Assembly: GCA_027924645.1 (NCBI GenBank)
Contig: BSBN01000242.1
Coordinates: 4,898,001-4,962,000 of the forward strand
Direction of reading: 5' to 3'
From: Cunninghamia lanceolata
Lineage: Eukaryota > Streptophyta > Pinopsida > Cupressales > Cupressaceae
Length of the DNA: 64,000 nt
A program made the translations under genes and the position numbers. This document shows positions 1 through 11,168 of this stretch, piece by piece (position 1 is the stretch's first letter; every line of letters starts with the position of its first letter). The notes under the pieces were generated by a model, which was not told the DNA's origin, made no database searches, and was given only the letters and a program-made list of their open reading frames with translations.

Positions 1-840
1 ATTCTTTGCTAAAATTGTATGATAACATTGACCATTCTTTGTCGCAGAAGCTTTTCTTTCTAGTAGAAGGTTCGTTTTAATACAAGAGCTTGGATAACTT
101 TGCAAAAGGACTCTCAATACTCTAACACAAGAGCTTGGATGTAGCATATGATTGATCATTATAAAATGGCTACTAATCACAACAATATTGTTGTGTTTGG
201 GCTTTCTTAGGACAAGGTTTCACTTGGTTGCTTAATTTATTTTGTTTAGCAGTCATTGTTCAAATTTTTTTAAGAAGTTTTTGTGGAGTTAGTGGTTCAA
301 TGAATTTTAAAGCAATTGTTTTAAATTGTAATTTTTTTAACCATACAAATTAAAAAAATAAAAACAAAATATTTAGATATGTCTATTTATTTATATAATT
401 AATAAGAGAAATTCTGGAGGTAAATTTTGGAGGGAAATATAAAAAAGGAGAGAAGAAAATGTGTAGAGCCACGTGACATATTTTTTTATTTTTTATTATG
501 TAGTAACTGCATAATTTCAATCTCCCCATTTTTCCAATTGCTTTGGTTTAGGGTATACCTTACAAACAAATCTCTATTTATTAGTACCTCCAAGGTAAGA
601 ATTATAGTGATTGACAAATTCTATGCTTTACTTGAAATATTTTGTCAACTACTTCAGTAGTTCCTTAAGATCTAAGTTTCATTTCTTGTTTTTCTAAAGT
701 TGTTTGCTTAATATTTTTGAAGTTCTTATTCTAAGCATTTGTTAAGCTTGCATTAAAAGCCTATTATCTAATTAAACTCCCTCATGGGATAATTAAATGT
801 GAAATCATCTCTATATACATTCGAATAATATTATGACTAG
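1..840. other. AT-rich spacer, no gene seen
   Basis: No reading frame here shows a recognisable domain; the short open frames look like chance. Around 661-745 the sequence resembles 16120-16215 and 16265-16365, so part of it belongs to the diverged dispersed repeat described below. Confidence 0.6.
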
Positions 841-1445
841 GGCTTTGAGTAATAGTTTGTTCAATGGTTATATTGGGTTGATGACTTTGCTAAACCTTTT
901 TAGTATTTCGACTATGAAGTAGTTCCAAGGCTTATGTTATGACCACTCCATATTGATAAGCATTGGGCTCCTTTGACAATAGAGATTTGTTTTATCTTAA
1001 ATCTATGGTGACATGATATTAGTTGAGGCATAAGACATAAGATAGTTAACTCATTCATTGGGTTGAGGCAATTAACATTGTGGCACATCACTAGCTTATA
1101 TAACATTGTAGGATAAGGTCATCAAACACTGGTGGAGACAAAGGAAATAAACTAAACAACTACCTACGGTTCTGGTAATAGGTTGCTAGCAACCTTAAAG
1201 GAAGTAACTCAAAAGCTTCGGGACCAACAAACACTAGTCAACAAGAAAACATAACAAAAGTGCAAAATTTAAAGTTTTTGAGTCATGACATGAATCAAAT
1301 GATGTGGTAAAAGGGTGTCGAGATCAATGAACAAGGATCAAATGCTTGAGACAGCTTGTGCATTGTTTAGTAAGCCTGTTTCACCTTGACATTGACACAT
1401 GGCCTCCCTTTCAAACTTGATAATGTGTAGGGGTTTAAACTAAAG
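841..1445 (+). repeat. Diverged dispersed repeat, copy A
   Basis: This stretch aligns by eye with 14815-15297. Shared landmarks in the same order are a 'ttgttcaat' block, a 'gatttgtttnat' block, a 'ggtgacacat' block, an 'aacataacaaaa' block and a terminal 'tttaaactaaag'. Divergence is high, with many small indels, so the family is old. No coding capacity is visible. It may be an eroded LTR or another non-coding repeat. Confidence 0.55.
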
Positions 1446-1470
1446 CTTTCCACATTATAAAAAAATACAT

Positions 1471-1493
1471 AAAATCCATATGATTAATAATAA
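1471..1493. repeat. 23-bp direct repeat, left copy (probable LINE TSD)
   Basis: This 23-bp sequence recurs exactly at 3326-3348, and the bases outside the two copies differ. The two copies bracket a LINE ORF1 remnant. The length suits target-primed reverse transcription. Confidence 0.7.
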
Positions 1494-3325
1494 TAAAAAT
1501 CCATGATTGAAAATTCAAAATGTTGCTTCTAGCTCGATCCTTTTTGAACCCTTGTACAATTACTTTTTTCAAAGATATCCAAGACGAGGTTGCAACTTAC
1601 AATAAAGGATGAGGCTCTTGCAACATCTAAAGATGGTGACATCTTGGACTTTGTGGATTGGTGACCCTTAGTGCTTGTAGCTATTGGTCTTATAGCTCTA
1701 GTTACTCCTAGTAAGAATGTATTGGATGTTGCAAATATATCCAATGTGGCTTAGGGTTTGTTCAGGGTGCCTCGCCAAGGGAACACTTCATTCAAGACTA
1801 CCAATAAAACGAGTAAGGGGTTAGTTTTGTCCAGAGGTTTTAGTTCCCATGAGGATTTTTCTCATGCATACAAGGCAAATGCAAGCCAATGTATGCAACA
1901 CAACTTGCATGCCTATCAAACCTGCAACATAAAATGGATATTACTCCTTGCTCACGAAACACTCAATCATCTCTTTAGGGCATAGAGTTTTATTTGAAGG
2001 CGATACTCCAAGCATGGTCTAATTTGTAAGTTTAATTCCTAGTGGCCAAGTCTAGTAAATTTGCATTCATGGATAACAAAAACATGGAAATTGCATATAC
2101 AAGGATTTATAGAAATTTATCCAAGCACCCAAGGGTTCTTTGTTTTATTATGTACATGTGTGGGAGATAGAAATTTCATTCTAGGCAACAAACCTTGGTT
2201 CTGGGATAGCCATGTGCTATGATTAAGGTTTTTGACTTTTAACTCTACTATTGAGATTTTCCAGTCATGCCAATTTGGGTGTGTTTTCTATATCTGCTAT
2301 TGTAGTTTTTGGTTGATTTGTGTTTCCAGAATATTGGGAATGCTTTGGGTAGATCTAATACTATTGACACAATGACGAAAGGCTTATTCATTCTATGGTT
2401 GCTCATTTTCAAGTGGATATTGATATATTGAAAGGTTTATCTAATGAAGTGTGGTTGAAGGTTGAAGATAGGGTATGGAAACAAGTGTTGGACAACAAAA
2501 ATGTTTGATTTTGTTGTCATAAATGTTTTTAGGTGGGAAACATTGCTACAACTTGTAATGTTATGAAATTGTCTACCTCTAAAAAAGTGATATGGTGGAA
2601 AGGAGCTTGTATAGGACATTTATTTATAAATTAACCAATTGCAAATTCTTTTGGAGTTCCAAACTGTTCTTCTTCTAAGTCTCCTTCAAAACAACTCAAA
2701 GTTGGATGTTTTTGTAATGATTAGGCTTGGAAGGATCAATCTTCTGTGGAATCTCCTTCTAAGGCAAGCTCGAAGAATCACACTATTGGGTGTAAGGAAG
2801 TAGTACCAAAACTGAATGGAAAGGGATGTATTGCAATAGATATAAATCAAGATAAGTTAAATTTTAAGCATATGCTTGAAGCTTCTCAAGGTGGTAATAT
2901 AAAGGTTGATGCCCCTAGTGTTTCTTCTTCTAGTAAAAAACTCTGGTGAATAAGTCCCCATCAAAATATAAGATGGTTTGATCTACATCTATTGAGGTTC
3001 AAATGCCCATTCCCTAGCCTTTCAAAGTTGATAAGACTTTGTTGGCAACCACGTTTGACTTTTGTTAATGATGGGGTCTTAGTGAATCACCATTAGGTTA
3101 GATTAATCAACCTCTTTCTACATCTCTAGCATCATCTAAATTTGATGAGGACATTGGTTGGATTGAAGTGCTCTCTTGGAAAACATAACCTAAAAAGCTT
3201 GAGAGAGGACATAGGAAAAAATGATATAGAGGCAATTTTTTCCCTTAGAGTTTAGTTTTTTTAATTTTAGAATGTATGCTTTTATTGTTGGTCTAGCCCC
3301 TATAATTGATCCTATATGTATAAAG
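1494..3325 (+). mobile_element. ORF1-only LINE (L1-type) remnant
   Basis: The segment between the 23-bp repeats carries a decayed L1-type ORF1 and no sign of endonuclease or reverse transcriptase. Its 3' part after ORF1 is only about 100 bp, lacks an evident poly(A) tail, and ends at the right 23-bp repeat. If the flanking repeat is the target duplication, the inserted copy never contained ORF2, so it would be a half-LINE. The alternative is deletion of ORF2 after insertion, with the repeat still marking the outer limits. Confidence 0.65.
2040..3230 (+). pseudogene. LINE ORF1 (DUF4283 plus zinc knuckle), broken
   Basis: Plant L1-type LINE ORF1 proteins bind the element RNA; they carry a DUF4283 domain followed by a CCHC knuckle. 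Here 2085-2340 translates, across frames, into the DUF4283 pattern, with words like 'NKPWFW' and 'IGNALGRSNTID'. It is followed by 'LSNEVWLKVEDRVWKQVLD' (about 2430-2492) and then a knuckle of the form C-x2-C-x4-N-x4-C at about 2510-2555. The histidine of the knuckle has become Asn, and a stop interrupts it. A Ser/Lys-rich tail continues to a basic end near 3215. Several stops and frame changes make it non-functional. The family call rests on remembered domain pattern, not on a search. Confidence 0.7.
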
Positions 3326-3348
3326 AAAATCCATATGATTAATAATAA
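3326..3348. repeat. 23-bp direct repeat, right copy (probable LINE TSD)
   Basis: Exact match to 1471-1493; it closes the LINE remnant on its 3' side. Confidence 0.7.
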
Positions 3349-3912
3349 GAAAATCGACTTTCCTGTGGCAATAATCACTTTTCTCCAAAAATGATTCAAT
3401 TCGTTATAACATTATACTTTGTGCTACAAGCTCTCCTATGCACAAGGTTTTTAGTTTACCTCTATTTATACTCTCACAATTTAGAGTTGAGCTCACAATC
3501 TAGGCAAAAGTAGGATTCATATCATATAAAAAGTCTCATAATTATGTCAAATGCATGGCTTGTAGTCAACGGTGTACCCTATATAAAAGTTTCTCATTCT
3601 ACCTAGGTTCGACATATCATGGTTTCAATGTAAAACTAACTCTAGCAACTCCCATCATGTTCAGATTTGTGTCATGGCCTACATTCAGGTTGATCCTCAT
3701 AGATGTATTTGTAGATTATAGGCCATAATTTAAAATCATAATAAGGATGGGTGTTAACAATTTTAATTTCTTAAAGTTCTCTTTATATGGGCTCATGGTA
3801 AAAACTTCTTTGAAATTCAATGCAAATCAGGCCACAACATATATTTTATACTATGTGCTACCACCAATTTTATTATTGCAAATCTCTTTTACTTCATTCA
3901 ACAATTCATTGA
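3349..3912. other. Spacer with dispersed-repeat sequence
   Basis: No gene is seen. The part at about 3745-3880 resembles 16525-16630, sharing an 'aacaattt', 'ttaagttctct' and 'tttgaaattca' order. The region is therefore another segment of the old dispersed repeat. Confidence 0.5.
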
Positions 3913-3917
3913 GGATC
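3913..3917. repeat. Target site duplication GGATC, left
   Basis: GGATC lies directly before the 5' LTR and recurs at 14340-14344 directly after the 3' LTR. Confidence 0.85.
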
Positions 3918-4760
3918 TGATGCAAGAGCATCCCTAATTCAAGAGCAATCTTGTATCAACCAAAAACATTTGCAATTTAGTTTGTTTCTTTTCAATTTCC
4001 AGTTCAGTTTAGGCAGTTCAGTTAGTAGCAGTTTCTATATTTTAGTCTGCATTCTACTGCAGTTGCATTTCAAACCTTGCGGAGCTAGATTTAGCATCTA
4101 GATTCATTTATGCACATCATATCCAAAATTCAAAGCATTTGGATTGAGTACCGGTAAGATATCGCTATCAGAAGATCAACCATTTTCTCAGAGTAGAGCA
4201 TCCTAACAATTCCAGTTAATTAGCTAAAGGAGAAAACTTGTGGAGCATTTCACAACTTGCGGAGCTAAATTACACATCATTCAATGTTGTTTGGTTTGTG
4301 GCTGACCTTCCCTGAGATCCGCATAGCATTCCATTCATTCGCGGCGGAAATCTATTCAAATAGGTCTGACCTATTCATGTACACACGTTACAACTCTTCA
4401 TTGGAATTTGTAATCTTCCTTGGCCAACGTGGAGGAATCTTTGGTTCCAGAGATGATATATATTGATGTAATAGATGCCTAGGAAAGTAAGTGAAATTCA
4501 TAGAGATAGTTGATAGTTTGAATTCTTGCGAAGGAGCTTCAAAGCTATATCTTGTGTATATTTTGATATTCTGTAATCAGGCCTATGAGCCCTAATTGTA
4601 AGCCTACATGTTGCCGTCCAATTTGTATTTGAATTCCATGATATACTCAATGACTGAATCTACATTTGTTTCATTTCTTTGAGTTGTTTCTTTTGTGTTT
4701 ACTCTAGTTGCATGGTATGGACTGTTCTCTTTGAGGACCCTCCTAACCGTGACTACACCA
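3918..4760 (+). repeat. 5' LTR of the gypsy element
   Basis: It begins TGATGC and ends ACACCA, and matches 13497-14339 along its whole length with scattered substitutions and no net length change. Confidence 0.92.
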
Positions 4761-4762
4761 AG

Positions 4763-4774
4763 TGGTATCAAAGT
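4763..4774 (+). promoter_or_regulatory. Primer binding site (initiator Met tRNA type)
   Basis: TGGTATCAAAGT starts two bases after the LTR. It matches the common plant PBS TGGTATCAGAGC, complementary to the 3' end of initiator Met tRNA, except near its end. Confidence 0.85.
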
Positions 4775-4995
4775 GAAAGTTCAAATCTTTGGGAGCGAAT
4801 TGATTGAAGTTGGCGAAGGAATTCTATAAGATCTTGTTGTGAACATATCACTGAATCTGAGGCAGGTTACTTGTGTTACAATCGATTGCTGATTGTGAGG
4901 CAATTGTCACCTTGTAGCCTGATCGCTGGATTTGAGGCAGTTTGCACTTGACCCTAGGAAGAATGCTGCTGAGGAGAATCCCTGCTATTGGAACA

Positions 4996-6044
4996 ATGGC
5001 TGGAAGAATGGATGAAATGATGGAGATGATGAAAACTATGTGAGTTTGCTTGGATGCTATTGAAGATCGAAGAAGAGGACTTACACCTAGACCTAATATT
5101 GAAAGTGATGATGATGAAGAATTACAATCTGCTGATCAAAATGGTGAAACCCTAGGAGGTGAAGAAGAAGATGACTCAGATCAAGTCAAGATGTTGGGAG
5201 CTATTTCAAAGATCAGGAAAATACCTAGAGTTGATGCTCTGAACTATATTGGCAATTTGAATCCTGAAGAATTGATTGACTGGATAAATGACATGGAAGA
5301 ATATTTTGAGTTTGAAGAAGTTAAAGATCCGGAGAAGGTGAAATTTGCAACACAAAGTTGAAAGGGCATATTGCTATATGGTGGAAAGAAGTTCAGTTGG
5401 ATAGAAACAAAAGAGGAAAAGAAAATATTACAAAATGGGATAGAATGGTGACAAAATTGAAGAATCAGTTTATACCTGCTGACTATGAGTTAGAACTGCT
5501 GAAGAGATTGCAAAACCTGGGACAAAAGGAGAAATCTGTGAAGGAGTACACTAAAGAATTTCATAAGATGATCATAAGGACAGGACATAGTGAAGCAAGC
5601 AAGGAGAAAGTGGCTAGATACATCAATAGTCTGAGATTGAACATTCAAGAAGAACTGAGTTTGGTAAGGATGACAACACTGGAAGAAGAATATCAATTTG
5701 TCCTGAAGGTTGAAGAGAAGTTGAATAAGAGGCATGATAAAAAACATAAAGGCAGAGGTGGTAAATTTCAGAGAGGTAGAACATTTCCCAGAGGAGAGAG
5801 ATCATATGCAGAGCAGAACAAACAAGAGAATACATTCAAGAAGGAGGATAAAGATAACAATGCATACCGAAGAGATGACAAAAATTTCTACCGTAGAGGA
5901 AACCCTAGTCCATACCGGAGTGAAGGATATAGAAGAGAAGGAAGAGGACTTGATAGGAGAACATTTAGAGGAACCTGTTTTAAGTGTGGAGGTGGACACA
6001 TAGCATTTGAATGTAATCAGGGGAGTACAAGCAAGAGAACATAG
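4996..6044 (+). pseudogene. gag: Gag of the gypsy element, broken
   Basis: Gag forms the virus-like particle and packages RNA. ATGs at 4963 and 4996 share a frame that meets an in-frame TGA at 5041, then reads an acidic N-terminal part. The retrotransposon gag core follows ('WINDMEEYF' to 'WWKEVQ') and a second stop falls at 5359. A one-base insertion near 5355 moves the rest into another frame (5358-6041): the remainder of the core, an Arg/Gly/Tyr-rich linker, and a CCHC knuckle 'CFKCGGGHIAFEC' near 5980-6016. That frame ends at a TAG (6042) and continues open into protease, so gag and pol were probably one polyprotein. Confidence 0.85.
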
Positions 6045-7211
6045 AACAATGGAAGAGCAACCTATGTGGAAGAAGAACCTGTTGGATCACCTAGTTCAGT
6101 TGGCAAACCTGAGAAAGGAGAATCACTTGTCATGAGGAGAGCACTATTTCAAGTGGAGACAAATGAAGAACCACCATAGAGGAAAAGTTTGTTCAGAACT
6201 AGATGCAAATCAAGAGGTAAATGTTGTAAAGTTATAATTGATAGTGGTAGTTCTGATAACCTAGTTTCAAAGGAGATGGTGACTAAGTTGAAGTTGGAAA
6301 GATTGAAACACCCTAAGCCCTATCAGATAGCATGGATTCAGGATGATCATAAGGTGCTGGTGAGTGAACAATGTTTGGTGAAATTTTATATTGGATCTTA
6401 TCATGATGAAGTTTTGTGTGATATTATGCCCATGGCTGTATGCCATATCTTGTTGGGTAGACCATGGCAGTATGATAGAAAAGCTATACATGATGGGAGA
6501 AAGAATACATACAATATAACATCAAATGGAAAGAGAATTACTTTGATTCCTTTTGAAGATGATCCTAAGAGTGAAGTATGTGGAAATGCTAGAATCTATT
6601 TGGTAGATGGAAGAAAATTTCTGGATGGTCTGAGACATGTGAATATGTGTTATGTCTTGATTCCTAAGAAGCATGAAACATTGAAGGAGACTAAAGAATC
6701 ACAACCGGAGGAGATAACTGAATTGCTGATAGAGTATGAAGACATCATATCAAACAATGTACCTGAAGGATTGCCACTAATCAGAAGTTTTAGTCATCAC
6801 ATAGATCTTATACCTAGAGCTAGTTTGCCTAATAAAGCAGCAAATAGAATGACACTAGTGGAGAATGAGGAACTGAATAGACAGATACAAGAGTTGTTGA
6901 GGAAAGGTTTGATTAGAGAAAGTTTGAGTTCTTATGCAGTACCTGCAGTGTTAGCACCAAAGAAAGATGGAGAATGGAGAATGTGTATAGACTCTAGAGA
7001 AATAAACAAGATCACAATTAAGTATATATTCCCTTTACCTAGGATGGATGATATCATGGATTGTTTGAGTGGAGCAAAATATTTCACAAAGATAGATTTG
7101 AAGAGTGGATACCATCAGATCAGAATCAGAGAAGGAGATGAATGGAAGACTACTTTCAAGACAAATGAAGGATTGTATGAGTGGTTAGTGATGCCTTTTG
7201 GATTGACAAAT
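6045..7211 (+). pseudogene. pol: Pol, first part: protease and N-terminal RT
   Basis: The frame continues from gag across stops at 6042 and 6177. An aspartic protease motif '[12 protein letters not shown]' lies at about 6234-6269, with a later 'ILLGRPW' flap-type block near 6450. RT begins around 6850, with '[18 protein letters not shown]' and '[14 protein letters not shown]' (about 6955-7120), followed by 'MPFGLTN' which ends at 7211. There the coding sequence is cut by the 3952-bp insertion and resumes in the same frame at 11169. This confirms that the insertion was a clean integration with the CAAAT duplication. Confidence 0.88.
7207..7211. repeat. Target site duplication CAAAT, left
   Basis: CAAAT precedes the insertion and recurs at 11164-11168. 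Removing the insert and one copy restores the RT reading frame exactly. Confidence 0.82.
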
Positions 7212-7462
7212 TGTTGGTTAACATATTTGTCACCTAACTCTATATACTCTTGTCTGGACAAGTGACAAATGTAATTACTAGTTGAGCCTAATATATTGGT
7301 ATTTTATAAAGGTTCTTTGCTTCTTTAACAAGGCACAACTACCTTCGAAAGATATTCTTATGAATGAAAATCAAAATTGCTTTTAACCAGAAAGCAAAAA
7401 CAAAGGCAAAGCTTTTGACCAAAAAGCAATAAAGGTAGATTTACAACCAAACTATAAGAAGC
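7212..7462. other. Non-coding end of the insertion (downstream of cargo gene)
   Basis: This lies 3' of the minus-strand cargo frame. It holds short repeats of 'aaagcaa' around 7375-7430. No ORF is seen. Confidence 0.5.
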
Positions 7463-10405
7463 TCAGACTTCCACCTCTAGAGCAGCAAAATCCCTCTTAA
7501 TTCTCATCATTTCTCTGTAATAGATTGCAATTGCCTTTCTCATCTCATCTTCTACTATGATTATAAGACAGAGTTTCCATTCAACTACATCAACCCACAC
7601 AGGTGTGTCTAGTTCTCCAAGATCAGTTATCACTTCTTTAGCCACTAAGATACCAGGATCCATATCGGCCATTTCTTGTATCTCTTTAGAGGCTAGAGAT
7701 AGACTATGATGATCACTTCTAGCCTTTTCAAATTCTACTATTAAAGCTTCCCTTTTCACATATATGGAATCAAATAATTTTACTGCCTCCTCTATGAGCA
7801 CAAGACCATCAAAAACAACTTTTTCAACCCACTAATCCATAGCATTTCTCAAAGACAATGATGTTTTTACTTGTTGAAGTAAATTGGGATCCAGGATGTG
7901 AAGGTCGACATTTGAGGGAGTTTCAGCTATGGGTGTTATTATCTTAGCAACTGAATTAACAAAAGATGACATAGAACTTACATGGGCCAGTAGCTTTGAA
8001 TTTTCCTCCTGTAGCCCCTTTACCCTTTTAGATATGTTATTGACTGAATATTTGACATGGTAAAGGTCACCCTCCGCAGTAGAAGGTCCCAAATCCACCC
8101 TGCTCATTCTGAAGTCAGCTTCCGTCACTTCATCGTCATTCTTATCCACTACTAGATTTGCAATTTCTAGAAATTGGTTTCCTGAGGTAGGATCAGTCAC
8201 CATTCTTGACATTCTTTCGGCACGTTTGGGCTTAGGAGTGCTTTGCAACAAATTAGCTATAGTATCAATACCTTCATCTACAGGTGGGGTGTACCTCTTT
8301 TTCCTTTGGACAACTTTCTTCAGCCAATTAGGAGATGAGGCCAAAACATTAGTAGCATCAAGAGTAGCATCTAGAGGCACAGGGTGAGAATTTTGTTCTA
8401 GAGGTTCATTTTGATGGGGGGAATTTGGCGGACTTAATAGAGATCGCAACAAACTATCTTCTCCAATTTGAGAGAAAATGAAAGAATCACTATCACTTAT
8501 AGGGTTATTAATAAGTGGCACATGGTCTGCCTTGGATGAAGCAGCCATTCTGGTATTTCCTTTCACTGGTTGAGTGTCTTGTTCACACGCCATTTTCACC
8601 TTTCTAGCCTCCTCAGGGGGCCTATCATCATCACCATTCGATTGTGAGCCGACTCTCTAAAGAGTCGGATCCAAACTAGAAAAAATTCTATATGAGTGGA
8701 TAGTTTGAGACCTGCTTTGGCTTTGAGAGGCTGAATCCTTTGGCGTTGTAGAACTAGCACGTTCCTTTACTTTCCCTTTTAACCATTTCTCCATTCTTCT
8801 TAACACATGGAGGGAAAGTAACTTTACATCTGTAATTTCCTTTTCAAACCATTTCGTAGGAGGTAGGGGTTTTATTGATGCAGCATGGTAACCTTCATCC
8901 ATTATGTCTAAGTTATCATCAACTATGTCAGGAACTTGGAGATTCAGCTTGAAAGCTTGAGCCTGATCCACAATTAGCCTCATCCATTTTCTCCTCTACA
9001 CTTCTCTTTCATCTACACAATCTTCCCAAAAATCTTCGAGTTGAGGCTGATGCAGATAAGAACCACCCCCATGCATATTTTCTTTTATGAAATTCTTACT
9101 GTCAAATGTTGCACGGGGTGATAAACTGTGGAGGTTGAATTCTGATAGTAACTTATCAACATTCTTGGCTCCATCATTACTCTTGTAGGAATAGAAAGAT
9201 AGGGTCACATGGAAAGAATACCCCTTCTTCTTCATAACATGATATTTTACATTCACTACTGCCATCTGACGACACAACTCTAGGAACACCAGATAGTCGG
9301 ATGGGTATCGTGGCAATTTCAATGGGGCATTGTCATAACCCCTAATTCTCAAATAAGAAAAGTGATCAAATTATATGTAAAAACTTCCAAATTTCATGAC
9401 CAGAGTGGACGCTGCAACTGAGAACCTTCGCTCTATCGAGCCATCAATCTTCTTAGTCAACATCATAGAAAAAGCATCATTTACTCGCCTGAAATCTTTC
9501 ATACCTTCAATTTTCTACAACTGAGGGAAAATTTGGTACACAGGCACACTTGCGGCAGGATTTCCTTGAATCCTCAAACTAGGCCAAGCAGTCTCTCTCT
9601 GTGCCAACAAATACACCAGCTGGGAACAAATGTGGAAACTCATGTTCCTTGTGAAATTCATCAATTGTTCATGCAAACATTCGCTAACAATATTCGCCCA
9701 ATCAATGCGATGGTATCCACAAATCAACAAAATAAATCTGCACATACAAAACTCAAAAGTATCCGATTTTGGGCTCCCAAATACTCTGTTCAACAAGGTT
9801 ATCATATTTGAAGTCTCCTCCTTAAAATGGCTCCTTTTTAGATTGGTGGGAAGCCGAGATTTCCTAGTCTTTTCAATTTCCAACCAGCTCTTAGCAATGC
9901 GAGTATGACACCAATCTTTTCTTTCATTGTAATAATTCCAGGCAGAGGACACAGAAGCATCAACATTGTCTTCATGTTCCTCCAAATTCAGAGCTAGGGT
10001 GACAGATTCAAAATCAATTTTTGCCACAACAACGCCGCTAGAGGTTCTTATCTCCTGGGACTCCAGAAAGTAGCCAATTGCACACGCCACTATCAATTCA
10101 AGACACTGCACTGCGGACAGAAAACCTCTAGCTTTATCCAACCCACTACTAACGACCATTTCTGCCAAAGGAGTTCAATTTTCAGACTGCATTCTTCTCT
10201 AGAAATCTTCAAAATCAACATGGCCTAAATTGATATCTCTCACTCTAGACAAACCATTCTCCATGATAGAGGCCATAGGGACTCCTTGAAATTTGAACTT
10301 TATCTTCGTATACTTGAGGAACCAAACAACCAGAGACTCCGAAACATATGCAGACAACATAGGGTAATGCAAGGCACTAACAAGGAGTTCTTTATACAGA
10401 TACAT
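7463..10405 (-). pseudogene. Unknown ~980-codon cargo protein, nonsense-decayed
   Basis: Six consecutive open segments on the minus strand (10405-10199, then down to 9515, 8996, 8657, 7832 and 7463) all lie in one frame, separated only by single stop codons. The intact ancestor was thus one protein of about 980 residues. I do not recognise the family. The N-terminal two-thirds (about residues 1-450) looks globular and alpha-helical, with words such as 'LLNRVFGSPKSDTFEFC' and 'LKLPRYPSDYLVFLELCRQM'. The part around residues 450-720 is polar and Ser/Pro/Lys-rich, and the C-terminal part is helical and charged, perhaps coiled coil. The ATG at 10405 follows an in-frame TAG by five codons, and a TATA box lies about 40 bp upstream. 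No zinc knuckle, DSG protease or YxDD motif is present. Confidence 0.72.
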
Positions 10406-11163
10406 GGAAATAGAAATTTTCTAACTCCCAAAGAAAGTGTTGTGCTTTTATAACAGAGTAAAACAAGAAAGAGATGGAATTACTAATCATGCTGACCTAT
10501 GAGAATGAAGTTATGCTAATATCCCACATGTAACAAGCTAGCCGTTTATCACTCTGCAACGCATACCCTTTGTGAAATGACACAACCTTAGGTGAGATGA
10601 AGAATTTATCAATGTCACTTCACATAAATTCGCCCTTGGGGAACATTAAATTTTGGCGGTGAATTTATCTTTTAAACTCATTAATACATATCTCAATTTT
10701 CCCTCTGAAGATTGTGTCATTGTGTTCTCACATACTTCTAATTAAATGTGAAGTGACAAGTGTCATTCCTTTATACCATACGCCAGCGCAACAAAAATAC
10801 CATATGAAGGAACACGCTCTTCAAAGTTAGCAAGTCGGGTAGAAATTGAAGCTTTGAACTCCAAATCGGAGGTTCGATAGTTCAAATAATTTTCAACCTC
10901 CTGACAACATAGAAACTTCACAATACTGAGACACAAAGGGAGACTTAAGGCATTGAACTTCATGAGCAAGTCAGGAAGTCAGGTGGTTCAAGAACTTTTG
11001 AACTCGTCGACTTTGGTTCAAGAATGCAAAGAATCACCGACGACTCGAAAAATGACTAAGTAAAATTGGACTAGGGATGAAGAAGCAAGGGAGTGACATA
11101 CATAGGATGAAGAAAAAACCAAGGCATGAACACTTTAGTACATTTTAAAAAAATGAGACAACA
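10406..11163 (-). promoter_or_regulatory. Putative promoter/leader region of the cargo gene
   Basis: About 750 bp of non-coding DNA upstream of the minus-strand cargo ATG. A TATAAAAG motif reads on the minus strand at 10452-10445, about 40 bp before the ATG. The rest shows no ORF of interest. Confidence 0.45.
10445..10452 (-). promoter_or_regulatory. TATA box candidate for the cargo gene
   Basis: TATAAAAG on the minus strand, 40 bp upstream of the cargo ATG. This is close for a transcribed 5' UTR but compatible with a short leader. Confidence 0.45.
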
Positions 11164-11168
11164 CAAAT
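11164..11168. repeat. Target site duplication CAAAT, right
   Basis: Second copy of the duplication that flanks the 3952-bp insertion. Confidence 0.82.

Larger units (their letters stand above)
7212..11163 (-). mobile_element. 3.95-kb cargo-bearing insertion of uncertain class
   Basis: The inserted DNA begins TGTTG and ends CAACA, with a 5-bp duplication (CAAAT). These are the termini and target length expected of an LTR retroelement. By eye I find no direct LTR pair, no PBS and no RT or transposase; the ends share only about 5 bp of inverted repeat. The only coding content is the long minus-strand frame at 7463-10405. It could be a non-autonomous retroelement whose LTRs are too diverged to see, a product of template switching that captured a gene, or an unfamiliar DNA transposon. 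Confidence 0.7.

Noticed and set aside
7212..11163. Insertion as an ordinary LTR retrotransposon with a known cargo
   Set aside because: I could not find LTRs, a PBS or pol by eye, so I leave its class open.
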